64,000 nucleotides of DNA from Ulota crispa (taxonomy: Eukaryota > Streptophyta > Bryopsida > Orthotrichales > Orthotrichaceae): the NCBI GenBank assembly GCA_963920765.1, contig OY987244.1:33983678-34047677 (forward strand). The letters are read 5' to 3'. Both the position numbers and the translations under genes were made by a program. Every line of letters begins with the position of its first letter. The first letter of the stretch is position 1. Positions 1 to 13,384 of this stretch are shown piece by piece. The notes below the pieces were generated by a model, which saw only the letters and a list, made by a program, of their open reading frames with translations, did no database searches and was not told the DNA's origin.

Positions 1-251
1 AGGCAATTCTATGAAGAACAAGGTATGTTTTTGAATATTTAAGACTCCATATATTCCCGAATACTCCATATTCATCCAATATCCAGTTTCAAGTTATTTA
101 GATAGCTAACATTTGCAATTTCTATACAAATGTTACAACATTATGCTTTGATGTATCACTTATGAAAGTAGATCTTTTCAAGGCCACGTAGGTACCTAGT
201 TATGTCCAAGGTTATTTTGATAACCTAGCTTTTTCCTTTTTACCTGAGTTT

Positions 252-1703
252 TTGATTAGAGCTTCTTTTGAATTGTTTCAGCCAAGGCGAGGTTTATCAA
301 AATTTCAAGTTTATGAACAAATATGCAAGTGCGTGCAACAAGGAAAAAATAAGTGGTTTGACCTTTGCCAGGAAGCTGGCTTCTCACCAGCCACAATGTT
401 GGAAATTGATGACGCAAAATCAAAAACTGAAGAAGCTATGATTGAGCCTCTTAGACATGGACTCAACAAATTTGGGCTTGTTTTGGTTTAGTGTGGTTAT
501 CATGTTAGGCATTTACCTCTTCTTTGCGTTCTTTTGTCATTGCTTGAAACTACTTTGATCCTAGAAGTAATCAAATTTGTCACATGATTTGGGGTGCTGT
601 AGTGATCTGTACTTTTAGCATAGTGTGGAGAAACACTTTTGAAACCCAATCATTTTTGTTCCAGTGCTTAATCACTGAGGTTGTTGTTTTTTGTTGGTGT
701 AGGTCACTGATGTTCAAGGCTTGTTATACAATACAATGATGGCTTGTAGGATTACACCACATGAAATGTTTTGTTCCCCTATTAGGTTGCCACCAAGTCA
801 GGTTTCTAAAAAGCCACCAAGTTAGGTTCCTAAGAAGCCACCAACTTCAAAGAAAGCTCTCCTAAATTTGAAGCCAAATACTGAATCTAAGAGAGTGGCA
901 TCTATTGATATTCCTTCTTCTGGAAATGGGCTTTTCAATGTAAAGCTTACGTCTACTAACAAGAGTCCTAATTTGGAAGAAACACACACAAAGGAGACGC
1001 CAAAGAGGCTGACTCAAAAGCACATGCTGCAATGGATGACCAACAAAAATCGTGTAAATAAACCGCATTTATCATGAAAAGCTACATTGTCATATTTCTT
1101 TGTTACCTTCATTTAATTCCAAAGTTTTTTCTAGTCATTTTAGTCCGTAATGGGAAAATATGGTCAAGCTGATGTCTCAATCTTCATCACCATTTGATGT
1201 ACACCAATTGATTCTTATCTATCACGCAAGAATTATGACTTTTTCAACGTAAAGGTCCTATTGCTAGTGCTCTCTTGGTTTGTATCATGTGTGTTGAAGT
1301 AGATTTTGTGGTTGTCAACCTGTATTGTAAGTGTGTTATAGTGTCCCAATTACAACGCTATTGAAAAATCTAGGTTTGTTATTAGTACCCTAGTGACACA
1401 AACATGTAGTTATTTTTCCAAATACAAGAATAGCTATCTTTTGTGTTTCTAATTTACATCTTTTGCCATTTGGTCATATAATTGGTGTACATAATCCACT
1501 TAGACTTGTGAAGTATTTGATTCTTGATGCAAGGATCCTTGTTGTTTCTTTAGGTAACATTAATGGAGCTTGTTTAGGAGTTTCAAGGTTATAACAAGTG
1601 TCAGCTTATGCAGCTTATCCTATTGCTGGAGAGGAAAAAGCTTATTCAACTAAGTAAGGGCATTTTCACAGTGACTTCACTAGGTGCAGAGCAAACTATA
1701 TAA
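252..1703 (+). pseudogene. decayed exon fragments, possibly C-terminal part of a RecQ-type helicase
   Basis: Three exon-like stretches lie in order on the plus strand. The first follows a TTTCAG acceptor at about 281 and runs to a stop at 489-491; it is an alpha-helical, protein-like segment (FQVYEQICKCVQQGKNKW). The second, 868-1,077, is a Ser/Thr/Lys-rich linker. The third, about 1,560-1,703, contains CQLMQLILLLERKKLI followed by GIFTVTSLGAE, which looks like the last helix and wing of a winged-helix domain. An HRDC/helix-hairpin segment, a linker and a winged helix is the order expected at the C terminus of some plant RecQ-like helicases, but this assignment is inferred from general pattern, not a recognised signature. 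Frames are interrupted and no upstream helicase motor is present in the window, so it is a fragment at best. Confidence 0.3.
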
Positions 1704-4067
1704 CAGGTAAGCCTTAATCTAATTGAGTAAGACGGTATGTTGATACTTAGTCACAACTAAAAATACATTCTCATCTGTACTCTTTGATTTGAGAGACACT
1801 AAACAACCATGTTCATTGAGTCTTGTGAAACTCCTTGTGTTTTTTTGTTACCGGTAGAGCCAAGATTGGGTATGGTTTTGACTTGTTTTGCAGTCTCAAA
1901 ACTATTGCTTTTTGTTGTGCCTTGTATACTTCAGTGAGTCCAAATGGAACAAATTAATCAAATTGACCTAAAAACCATGATGTATCCACAAAAATCTCAT
2001 TGAGATTGCAATATGATACCATTGATAGAATCAACAGTGTGTAAACAAATAGATATAATATGTTGCTGGCAAAGAAACTTCAAGAGAAATACTTCAACTA
2101 GGGCCTAAATAGTGCAGTGCCTAAATTTATTTCAGCTCAAATGCCTCACCAAAGGTGGGCAACCAGCAAAGAAGAAGGTGTGGTTCTAATGCTTTCTAAT
2201 CTTGCAAACACATGGTAGATTTTGATAATTGCTAAAAGCAAGTTATATGAAAAAGAGTGCTATGTGACCCCAATAAAATTGGCCATGTAATTACCAAAAT
2301 AGAAACTCTCACTTCATCCATACAAGCCTTCGTGCTCCCATATGTCTACCAAAAAGTCCATCATTTCCTGTGACGAGCAAAAACATTGCTCAACCAATTT
2401 CCCATGCTAGTCACTAGCAAGAGTCAAGACTAGAATTTTGCCTAAGGAAGAAAACTATAAGAGAACTTTGATGCCCATGCTTTTAACTACATATAAGTTT
2501 GTCTTCTTTTCTTTGATAAGAGGAAAGGCTCAATAACAAGAATTTTAAACATTTGCAAGATTCTCAAATTTCAACACCTTCTATGATAGTTTAGAATAAT
2601 TAGAAGAAGAACTCTCCAACACTAAAATTGGTTATCCAAGATTTCAAGCATACTTTTGGAAATCTAGGTTTTTATATATTCTAGCAAAATTTTTGATCTT
2701 GACAACCCTTATTGTTTACAAGTGTAGAACATTCTAGAGATCTCTTTCCTTGGGCTTTCTACAATATCCCAAACAAAGAATAGAATGTTTTCCTTGAAGT
2801 ACTTAGGGAGGAATGATAATTGATGTTACACCTTGCAAATGTGAAATTTCACAACACAAGTTTCACAACACAAAAATTGTCACATTTTTATGACTATAAC
2901 TAAACACTTAAGCCCTAAATGCCTAGCTAGTAACTTTGACCACCATTTTACAATACCCCTATAGGGCTTTACAATGATGTGGCAAGTGCCTACCCATTAT
3001 GATACTATTTCTAATAGTTGCAAAAGTCAAGAATGCATGGTGTCCTCATGAAAATTGCAAGAAGGGCAGCATAGGATTTAACACCATGTTTACAAATCTC
3101 ACAATTTGGGTTACCTAAACAAAATATGAGTACATCTGATGGGACTATTTTTTACATTTCATGATGGACCATGTCTTTAGGATCACTTTTGAAAAAAACC
3201 AAATGAAAACAACTTTTTTTTCAAATTACGAAAGATTTTTTTTTGTTATACACCTCTAGGCATTTAAGAGTTATCAACTGACGCATGTGAGGAGTGGTTA
3301 CATAACATCCTAATAAATAGTGTCTGCCATACATGTTATAATGCAATCATGTCCTTTTTTTTAGAGAGGCCTTACTAATATAGACTTCACAAACAAGACC
3401 CTATTTTGGAGAGTGGTACAACTGATTAATAATGTTATGACAAGTTACAAGCAAAAAAAAGAGGCTTGAGAGTGTGTAAAAATGGAAAATCCTTGAGCTG
3501 CATATTCAAGCTAGATACTCAAGGAAAAAAATTCTAGACAAGGAAACCTATTGTAAAAAATTCTTCAGTAGAAACCCCAGAAACAATTGGGTGGGAGTAA
3601 AGACACCAGTTTTGTAACTTAGGAGTTGGAAAAAAGGTGAGAAAGAGTAAGACATACAATGAGTGGTACAAGCTCTGTGAAGGAATGACTAATGCCAAGT
3701 AGCTCCTCATATATTGCGCTCCATCTGGAACTCAACAATCACCACATTCAAACAATTGAGCAAATCCATCCAAACACAACAACATTGGCATAACAAAAAG
3801 ATTGCACTTTAAGAAGAAAATTGTAGATTCTTGTTTGTATGTATAATAAACTTGGTTTGTATTAGTTGTATTTGTTGGTCAAGTGAAATATGATTTATAA
3901 TTTTTTGATGGGCTGTTGCATTAATTATGTGTGTCTGTCAAGCAAAGTATGATTTAAAAATTCATGATTGGCCAAAACTTGGTTTGCTTTAGTTTTGCTT
4001 GACCAAAAAAGTATGATTAGCATCTCATTTAAAAATTTGTGAATGGACAAAGGCCAAGAAGCAAAGT
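1704..4067. other. intergenic, no gene recognised
   Basis: No coding region is supported. About 3,040-3,250 is weakly similar, in inverted orientation, to 18,590-18,760 (shared GGATCACTTTTGAAAAA-type core), suggesting an old dispersed repeat. Confidence 0.5.
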
Positions 4068-4262
4068 GAAAAATTTGTGATTAGTTGAGGGCCAAGGGGC
4101 AAAGTGATGAACATGGGTGTTGAGTGTGAAATGGCATCTTTGGTAGAACCCATTGAATCTTTTCTAACTTGAATTTGAAATTCAAATACAAAGGGGTGGA
4201 GAGGGAGATGAAGAGGCAAACTAATTTGAATCTAAAATTGAATTCAAATATACCACCTGAGG
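4068..4262. repeat. dispersed repeat, copy 1
   Basis: A segment of about 195 bp matches 60,822-61,012 in the same orientation. Shared landmarks include GGGCCAAGGGGCAAAGTGAT near the start and GAGAGGGAGATGA with TTTGAATCTAAAATTGAAT near the end. Divergence is appreciable, with several small indels. I see no terminal inverted repeat. Confidence 0.75.
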
Positions 4263-5825
4263 TAAGCATCCTAAGCTTTGAATAAGACTTTACATGGCTC
4301 ACAAACACAAATCAAGGTCACCTAATGCCTTTTTTCCAAAATGTGTCCATAGGACATAAAGGTATACTAGTTTTGGTAATTAGATAGCAACACCCATAAG
4401 TGTTAGCGTCTCCATAACCATCACCTCTAAAATCTTGGAAAATCTATGGAAGTGAATAGTTGTAATTACAAGGATGTACAACATGTGAACAAGAAACCTT
4501 GGTGTTGGTATTAGGTGCAATTGTAGTCATCTCTTTAAAAATTCACAACTTACTCTCACAAATACTACATTCAAAACGGCAAAATTGTTGTTTTTCTCTT
4601 GCTAACAAGATCCTATAATGTGCTAGATGTTTATTAATAATTGTCATGCTTAAAACCCTTAATTTGACGGTGATAGGTGCTGCTACCTTAATATTATTAA
4701 GAAAGGTGAAAGAGAAGCAAACATTTGCAGGCATATGGGCTGAGAAAGGTCAAGCACCTCAAAACATGTTTTTGCAGTTGTTGAGGTTGAGGCTTTTGAA
4801 GGCCAATCCATTCTTGTCTTTGTTTGTGCTAATGGGCTAATGCTGTTGTAACCCAAGCATTTACCACCAACCCCTTGCACATTTTAGCAATCAAACATGA
4901 ATAGACATCTAAGTGGCACTAATGCATTGATCCTTGGATAAGGTCAATCCATCAAGTGAGAAAAAAATGTTGTAGACCATATTCAAGCATTGTAAACAAA
5001 TACCCCATTTAATTGGGCCTAGAACACAAAAAAAAGAAGGAAAAAATGTTGATCATATCCAAGCATTGACCGTAAACAACCACTTCATTTAACTAGGCTA
5101 GAACACAAAAAAGAGAAGAAGACCTTAACACTATCCAAGTGTTTCTCTTAAAAATGTTGACATTATCCAAGCATCATTGTATTTGAAAATGTTGTAAATT
5201 TGAATTTCAATTAAAAAGTATAATTTTTCATGACAAATGGGATTTGAAATTTTAATGTTGAAGAAAATCAAGTCCATATTACATAAATGTTGTATTCTAT
5301 ATTCTTCATAGATACTCCACAGAAGTAAGAAGTGACAATATTTGCAGAAAAAAGGTTGCACTTTAAGCTTTTAAACCAAATTTTGTTAATTCCAGATTTT
5401 CATGGATTTTTTGTATTTGTCAAACTTCACATTTTTAGATGAATAGACTTTTGCAACAAAACAGAGATATTGAGGGGGAAGAGTCAGTTACCATGGTTTT
5501 CAAAAGGAAAGTTGTAGTTGTTAATATTAGATGAGCCAAGTTGTTGGAGAGACATTGAAAAACTCCAAAGCCCTTGGGAATTGAGAGCGAGAGCAAGCTA
5601 ACCCCGGAGCCCTCGATTGGACCTTCTCTTGGATGGTTTGTTTACCTGCTTTGGCAACATGGCAACAAAAGGTGGCTGCACATACCTTGCTAAACAACCA
5701 TTGATGCCAAATAGAGCAAAATAACCAACGATCGAAACAAAACAAAAAAACAACCCATTCTTACCACAAATTTACATGAACCTTTTTGCTCTTGTAAGCC
5801 TGCACGTTTGTACTTTTAGAATATA
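4263..5825. other. intergenic, no gene recognised
   Basis: Only short chance ORFs. About 4,960-5,170 contains a degenerate direct repetition of a segment with CATTTAACTAGGC and ATCCAAGCATTG-type phrases (three to four rough copies, 50-100 bp apart). Confidence 0.4.
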
Positions 5826-6226
5826 AGGTAGGACCACCTATTCTTGATCATATAAGCTCCTGCAAGATAGCATGTTAGAGCAACAATGCGGCGCAAACTT
5901 TTCTTTGGCGGCTTCATACAAAATATTGCAAAACAAATTTTTTGGAAATTTTTTTCATGCAAAACTGAGTTGTATACAAATTTTGGAGTGCATAAAGTGT
6001 TTTGAACCCATAGACAATCACTAGACTCTCCTTATTCCAGTCATAGCCAAACTACTTCTTGCTCACTATTTCCTGCTTTTTTTTGGGACACATGTCATGA
6101 CTTCATTAGTCTTAATTTTGAAAAGGAAAAAAATATGCATTCCTAGGCTTGGAAATAGGCTGGTTGGAAATAGCACACCCTACAAGTTGGGTTTAGATTC
6201 TTGGTTGGGAATGGATGGTCCTACCT
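5826..6226. mobile_element. MITE with TA target duplication, copy 1
   Basis: A 401-bp non-coding element. It begins AGGTAGGACCACCTATTC and ends with the near-inverse GAATGGATGGTCCTACCT. A TA dinucleotide sits immediately outside both ends, fitting a Tc1/mariner-like or similar TA-targeting family. A second copy in the same orientation is at 15,176-15,596, with clearly related interior (both contain AGAGCAACAATGCGGCGCAAA). No transposase is encoded. Confidence 0.75.
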
Positions 6227-6768
6227 TAGAATGATAACTGATTGGCTTTCTAAACATGAATTTTATCTAAGAATTTGTATATTCATTACCATACAGCTCC
6301 TCTTTGCTTTGTTCCTATGTATTAAATAGTAAGTCAACATACAATTTTTTAGCAAAAAAAACAAGAGAAAAGATTGCAAAACTTGAGCTTATTCTAGGGA
6401 GGTGCAAAGATGTGTCCATGGTTGGGGTTGAAACAACCAATCATTGACATAATTTCCACAATAAACAAAGAAAAATTGAGGTGAAAAAAAAGACACAAAC
6501 TTTTTATTTATTAATCCTTAAACATTCCATAGGGATAGTAGATATGTTGTTGTATAATTGTCAGTTGAGTTTTATTTTGGGATCTCAAACAGCTCATTAG
6601 AACCGCATTGATCTATATTCCAACTTTTTTGTTGACTTCAAATGTAGTAAAAAGGTGATTCCATTCCAAACACACAAAAAAAGTACCTTGTATTGTACTA
6701 ACGGCAAAAGGGTTTTTCAGACGTTTAAGGGTTAAGTTGGATTTGAGAAAATCAAAATGATGGATCTG

Positions 6769-7066
6769 CACTGAATATTGCATTTAGGTTGCCCACATTA
6801 ATTTATTGACATTTTACACTATATAAATCTTTATTATTTCTATAATGATTTATTAAATTAATTTTTGTCATAATCAAATTTTAAGGACTTGTCAACAACA
6901 ATAAAGCTACAAAAAAAAACTAGCTATGTGAATCATTTGAAATCCTAATATTTCAAGAATTACATCACTTGCATGTGCTTCCAAGTGGCCAAGTAATGAG
7001 TCCTTAAGTAACTTTCTAAGGGAAGGCAACCTTTATATTTAGATAACCTAAATGCTATATTTAGTG
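6769..7066. mobile_element. MITE-like inverted-repeat element, copy 1
   Basis: About 298 bp. The left end is CACTGAATATTGCATTTAGG; the right end reads, on the minus strand, CACTAAATATAGCATTTAGG, so the termini form an imperfect inverted repeat of about 25 bp. A diverged second copy occurs at about 60,274-60,577, with shared interior landmarks (TGCACTTCCAAGTGGCCAA type). No ORF. The exact target duplication is unclear. Confidence 0.6.
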
Positions 7067-8576
7067 TAGATTTTCTGAGTGTAGCACAAGATTACTACAA
7101 AATGCAATGGATGCTTTCACACAATCAGAAAATGATCATGCACTTGCAAAAAAACAAAGATTAATTAATTAAAATGGGTTTTTAAGTAAAAGTGAGGATA
7201 AAATGCACCCCATGAATGCATTTTTCCTTTGCAACTAAAGGGCAAGAATCCTATAAATCCAAGTACAATGGCGTAGATGTTGCATATAAATGTAATCCTT
7301 GCTCTAATAAACCGTTTGGAAATGTACGCAATAAAATCAATTCAACATTTTCAAGTATTTGACTTCTTTGCTCCACCTCCACCTACCATCCACCTTTTGA
7401 AAAAGAGCCACAACTTCAAAAACTAGGTACCAACAAACATGTGTCAAATTGGAATAAAGGTGCATAACACTTATAACCAACAACTACTGCTGCAACAAGA
7501 AATATTAAAGCACAAAACATACACCTTTGGTTTAACAGCAATTCTACCACTAAAAAGAATAAAACCTCAATCTCATCCTAGTGATTTCAAAACTTTGATA
7601 GCTTTTCTTTTGACAAAGCAATAAAATGACCATCCAAAATTGGAAGTTGTTGGTTATAAGTGTCATATACCATATGAGCATGGTACTATCATACTACTAA
7701 AATCATAGTGACCTCTATAATATCACAAATGCCCTTTTGTAACATCACACATCTAATCTTTGTGACAATATTACATACATACAATTTGAATTTGAAGACT
7801 TACTAAAATTTTGAGCTTGCAAATTATCTAGCATATGAAAACTCTAATAAAATGCTAATGGTGAATGCGTAGCATAGCAAGCGCCAACCGCTAGTAGAAA
7901 ACTATAAAGAAACAAGAAAACATGCATTTGGCTGCAAATCTAGAGTATCATATTTAGAGGATCATTACGTACAATGCTGCTATCAATTGTAGTAAGTTGG
8001 TATATTTAAACCTCTCTAAATGCATACAATCAAAACTAGGGTAGGATATGAACTTAGATGGATTAGTCAAAAATGGACGCTACTTTTTATTATGGGACTT
8101 GAAGTTGGTATTGAGAGATTTTACTATTTATGCAAGATATTGAATTAGAAAGATTCTACAATATTACAAGCTTGACCATTTCAAATACATCTTAACTTTA
8201 AAAGTGAACTTCCATCTAATACCGGAATTGATAAATGCCAAAAGCAATAAACAAATTTACACTAGAAACTTGTTTGTTGATTTTTTATTTTCCAAATTGA
8301 GACAAACATGGAGGTTTGCCCTAAAAAGAAGTGAAATGCACATATTCTCCAATTATACATATCTATGAATTTCAAGCTAACTTCAATAAACCTGATGATC
8401 CAAAAAAAACAAAGCATTTCATTCAAAAAAAATTAGACATAGCTTGATGAAGACATCTTAGGGGGGGGCACAATGTTATCTATACCAAAAAGAGAAACTT
8501 GCTAAATCACAATACAAAAGTATTTAAAAACATTTTGTAGAAGGCTAACTAAACTTCTATGAATATTGCTGCATTT
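7067..8576. other. intergenic, no gene recognised
   Basis: AT-rich sequence with short unconvincing ORFs only; no repeat family recognised. Confidence 0.4.
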
Positions 8577-9112
8577 TTTCCAAAATCTTTCAAAAGCTTC
8601 AACCGCAAATTCCAAGAGGAGAATTACATTGTATGGCATTTCAAGAAAGAATTAGGTGCCACTAAAACTGAGCAGGTATGGCGGTATCACTAATAACTAG
8701 GCAAATTTGGCAAAAAATGGTAAAACTCTAAGAACTAAGCAAGAGAGTAAGCACTTGAACTTTTTCAAAAATATTCAAGAGCTTGAATTGCAAATTCCAA
8801 GACAAAGATTGCATTGTATGACATTTCAAGAAAGAGTTGGGTGCATTGAAATTGAGCAAGTATGGCAGAATCACTAAAATCCAGGAAAATTTGACAAAAT
8901 GGTAAAACTTTGAGAACTAAGCATGAGAATAAGCAGCTGCACTTTTTCAAAAAATTCAAAAGCTTAAACCACAAATTCCAAGACAAAGATTGCATTGTAT
9001 GCCAATTCAAGAAAGAATTGGATGCCATTGAAACTAAGCAAGTATGGTGGCTAAATCACTCAAATCCAAGAAAATTTGGCAAAAATGCTAAAACTCTAAG
9101 AACTAAGTAGAA
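8577..9112 (+). repeat. tandem array, three units of about 180 bp
   Basis: Three consecutive related units start near 8,577, 8,761 and 8,943. Each runs from a TTTTTCAAAA-like phrase through GCAAATTCCAAGA, CATTGTATG, TTTCAAGAAAGA and AAAACTCTAAGAACTAAG. The units differ by scattered substitutions and small indels. In the third unit one plus-strand frame is open and contains CIVCQFKKELDAIE with a downstream His, loosely like a C2H-type zinc-binding start, but the other units do not keep these residues, so coding is not supported. Confidence 0.85.
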
Positions 9113-9295
9113 GATTTAGCATCTTTGACAAAAAAAAATGCTGCAATAACAAAACCAACATTGCAAGGAAAATATGAGCTTGGTACTAATCCAAAAACCA
9201 TATGAACCTATATTGATGATCTACGTGTTCAGAGCAAGACCCACACCCATGTTTGCGCAGCAAGCTGTGATTCCACTACTCTAGCTAGCGCATGC

Positions 9296-9442
9296 TCTAG
9301 AGAAAATGGCGTAGTAATGGAGGAGGAGCAGTAAAGCTTAGTTGAGTTGGAGTAGTTCAAATTATTGTGTAGGCTTTAGAGAAAATGGCACAATAATGAG
9401 GGAGGAGCAGTAAAGCTTAGTTGAGTTGGAGCAATTCAAGTG
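9296..9442. repeat. tandem duplication of about 73 bp
   Basis: Two adjacent units share AGAGAAAATGGC, GGAGGAGCAGTAAAGC and TTAGTTGAGTTGGAG, with a handful of differences. Confidence 0.85.
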
Positions 9443-10701
9443 ATTGTGCAGATTGTGAGCTTTGCGAGGTGGAAGGGATTTGCTTTGAAAAGCTAGGTAT
9501 GGAGATTATTGGCATTGTAAGTTTATTGGTGGAATGGGCCGGGCCCCAGAAAGAGATGAGGCTAGAAAAAACCTTTCTTTTTGCAATTTGTCTTGATTGA
9601 CTAGAACACAACTTTATGTAAGATAGACAGAACCATACCTAACCATTTAACCCTTGAGCTTCCATGCCAGTTTTACCCAAATGAGGGTTTTGGAAGACCT
9701 ACAACTTTGATGCATCATATCTCAATCAATGAAAATTACCTTGAAAAAAGTCAATATATTTGAACCCTTGCTAAAAATTCTTTGCTACCACAAAATACAT
9801 TGCAAGGAAGCTTGTAAAGGATATTGACCGGTTGCAGCCTGTAATATGCTCCTTGCCATCTTGCCACGTCTGGTGTTCCATGCAATCAAGACTTCCTAGG
9901 TACTAGTACAATATTTGACTTGGCTTGTCATTACTTCGTTTGCATGGACCTCTTGAATACCTTGATAATTGCAATTTATAGGAAAGTCAAAAAATTAGAT
10001 CTAATCCCTCAAAGCGCCCCATGATATCCTAAGCGATAGGATCCTATTGTTGTGGCACTCAAGGGTTAAGGATTTGGGGGTCCTCAAGGCTTGAGAAAAT
10101 CTAGGAAAAAAATCAATACAGTTAGTCTTTCAACAAGCAATCATGAAACGTAATTTTTGTGGAAAAAATATTGTATATTATTTTATATTAAAGGGCAAAG
10201 TTGCAACTCATAGGGTCCCTATTAGCAACTCTAGACTAATCTTGAAACTCCTTAGATGTGTTCCTATACCTACACTAAATGGTTCCTCACCTAATTGTCC
10301 CAAAGTAGCGTAGCAATTGACATGTGACAGATTTGCCTATGCAAGTGGCATACACTACTCCACTATAAGTTTGGATGAGTTGTCCAAAAAAATTGGTCAT
10401 ATTTTCACAAAATGGCTACTTTTTGAGGATTATGCATCAATTATAAGGGACTACTAGACAACATCAAACAACAACATTGTAGGATGCCTATTGGGGTTTG
10501 AAATTTAAAATTTAATGAATAGGTGTTAACTCCCTACTTTTTTACTGTTTGAGTTTAAGTGGATGGTTTAAAAGTCTCAATTAGGTCATGGAGATAGGAA
10601 AGATGCCAAATAGGACAAGAGTAAAAAGGATGCAATGGAAAGACAAAGGAAGAGATCCAAATAGGTAAAAAAATACTATAAAAGAAAGAGGAATCTAATA
10701 A
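9443..10701. other. intergenic, no gene recognised
   Basis: No gene or recognised repeat up to the CACTA-like element. Confidence 0.4.
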
Positions 10702-10854
10702 CACTAGTAGAAAACTCCTTCCAAAACAACAGAAAACCAACAATTTCTTGTTGATTTGGGCACTTGCCCACGCTAACTGACTTATTTAACAGAATTCTGT
10801 AAAAAACTAAATACGTTTTGTTGATTTGGACACCATTATCTAAATCAATAGAAA

Positions 10855-11560
10855 TTTCTGAATCTTTTGAAGATCTTTTGGGAATTTTTTGTGAATCTTT
10901 AAGAATCTTCAAGAATCTTTTGGGAATCATTGAGAATCTTTTCAGGATTTTTAAGAATATTTAAGAAACTTTTTGAGATTTTAGAATCTTTGAAAATCTT
11001 ATAGGAATCTTCATGAATCTTTCGAAATCTTTCGAAATCTTTTCAAATTTTTTTGGAATCTTTGAGAACAATTGAGAATGTTTGAGAATCTTTGAGAATC
11101 TTTGAGAATCTTTGAGAATCTTTTGAAATCTTTGGGAATCTTTTCAAGTTTTTTTGGAATCTTCGAGAATGTTTGAGAACAATTGAGAATGTTTGAGAAT
11201 GTTTGAGAATCTTTGAGAATCTTTGAGAATCTTTTTGGAATCTTTGAGAATCATTTGGAATCCTTGGAAATCTTTTGAAGTATTTTGGAATCTTTGAGAA
11301 TGTATGAGAACAATTGAGAATCTTTGAGAATCTTTTTGGAATCTTTGAGAATCATTTGGAATCCTTGGGAATCTTTTGAAGTATTTTGGAATCTTTGAGA
11401 ATGTTTGAGAACAATTGAGAATCTTTGGAAATCTTTTGAGAATCTTTTTTGAAATTCAAAAAATCTTTGAAAATCTCTAAAAATTTTCAAGAATCTTTTT
11501 GGAATCTTTGAGAATCTTTTTAAAATCTTTATGAAATTTATTAAAGTACTTCAAAATACT
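10855..11560 (+). repeat. subterminal array of GAATCTTTGAGA-type motifs
   Basis: About 700 bp built from variants of GAATCTTTGAGAATC and GAATCTTTTGGAATC, with higher-order units such as GAGAACAATTGAGAATG. The corresponding array in copy B (about 26,110-26,600) is roughly 240 bp shorter, so the array changes length faster than the rest of the element. The ORFs in it, rich in Lys, Asp, Ser and Phe, are by-products of the repeat. Confidence 0.9.
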
Positions 11561-12382
11561 TATAGAAATAGAATCTCTTAGATTGAATTAGAGTCCTTTT
11601 GGAATCTTTTTGTAAATCATCAAAATACTTTCAAAAAAACTATCACAATAGTTTAGGTTTGTTTTTGAAATCTTTCTAAAATCTTTTTGGACCTCATTAA
11701 GTTTTTTTTGAAGTTTTAAAAAATAAAAGAAGTTTTCAAAAAAAAGAATCTTTTAGAAGTTTGAGTGTACATTGACTGGTTTTATTTTCTTTACTTTTCA
11801 CAATTTGGTAAGATTTAAACTTAGCAGCCTTTAAAGTCAAGTAAAAACATGACCATAATAACAAAAAACTCAACAGATTTTTGTTGATCTAGATACTTTT
11901 GGACACAACTTCACTAATTCAACAAAATTTTATATAAAAAGTACAACATTTTGTTGTTTTAAATACCAAAATTTCTTTACAAACAAATATAAATGATGCT
12001 CCTCAATTCTTTGAAGAAATCATAAATGTCCCTTAAGGATTAAAAGTACCAAAAATATCTTTGTGTTACATGATAACCAAGTGTATAGTTTAATGCAAAC
12101 TCTTACAAGAAACCAAAGGTGTTTTTTACATTTCAAATAATACAAGGATATATTTAACATTTCAAAATAGAAGAGTTATTTTATTAATTTTCCAAAATAA
12201 TAGGAGTATAATTGATATTCCTACAAAAAATAAGGACTATTTTTTATGTTTCACATATTTTTGGCGTAAACTTGATATTTTAAAAGACTTAAAGGGTATT
12301 TTTAGTATTTTTCCTTCTATTACTAATCAAATGAATTAAAACAAAACAATCTTATAAAATATTTTTATAAGCTTTAAAAGAT

Positions 12383-12794
12383 GGGAATTGATATGTGTAC
12401 CACACCCTTCCAATTACTATACCACACCACAAGGTAAATTTTAGATTTTTACCATCAAAAAGCTAAATTTGAAAATTTTGAATTTAGATTTGGGTTTAGA
12501 GACCATGGTATTGTCTAGAACCATAAAAAAAGTTGCAATTCAACAACACCCAATGAAAAAGTTTAGTTAGGGAGAAAATTGTTAATTTTACTTTCGTTTG
12601 TAAAAAAAGATAAGCTTTTTCATTGGGTGTTGTTGAATTGCAACCTTTTTTATGGTCCTAGATAATATCATGGTCTCCAAGTCCAAATTTGAATTCAAAA
12701 TTCTCAAACTCAAATTTTTGATGGTAGAAATCTAAAATTTACCCCGGGGGTGTGGTACAGTAGTTCAAAGGGTGTGGTTCACATATTAATGCCC
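12383..12794. mobile_element. foldback MITE nested in CACTA copy A
   Basis: A 412-bp near-palindrome. The left arm starts GGGAATTGATATGTG and the right arm, read inverted, GGGCATTAATATGTG; the arms are about 180 bp long and include inverted copies of CATTGGGTGTTGTTGAATTG around a short AT-rich loop. Flanking nonamers TTAAAAGAT and TTAAAAAAT (8 of 9 identical) look like a 9-bp target duplication, as made by Mutator-like elements. The same insertion is at 24,869-25,280 in copy B, so it predates the duplication of the host element. Confidence 0.8.
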
Positions 12795-13384
12795 TTAAAA
12801 AATATCCAAAACTATTCAAAAGTCAATAGAATTTTGATTTTGTAATTGCAAGGTTTTAATTGCGTAACTTTTCACGACTTCATGTTATTTGAAGCTATCA
12901 AACTATGGAGGCTATTTTAACAAAATAAGGTTCTTTTTACAAAAAAACTAGCACTAAATAATAATTATTAATGAATCCAACATTTGCCTGCAACAATCCT
13001 TATGAGATTTGTGGATTCCAAAAAAAAATTATAAACAAAATCAAAAGGATGGAAATAAACAATTTATTTAAAATTTCTAAACACCTTCTCTGATTTTAGC
13101 TCATAACTTTTGATAAAAAGATTGAAATCCAAAAAAAATTGTTGGAGGTGAAAGTAAAATACATTTACCAACTTTTTTTAGTTCTAAGTTTTTTGAAAAA
13201 GTCCTTTAATGGGCGGAAATAGCCTCCAAAACCTACTAGATTACTAAAGACATGAACATTTAATGTACAAATAGAATCAAGATACCAATGTGTGCATGTG
13301 CATTTGCACATTCTCTAGTGGTTTTGAAAATGTGCTAAGGTTGTGGAGTGTGAGAGGAGAGGTGGAGGGTTCAAACTCCGCTAC

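Noticed and set aside
11251-11490. ORFs rich in Lys, Asp, Ser and Phe in the GAATCTTTGAGA arrays of both copies
   Set aside because: They are the translation of a short tandem DNA repeat, with no domain and with array length differing between copies.
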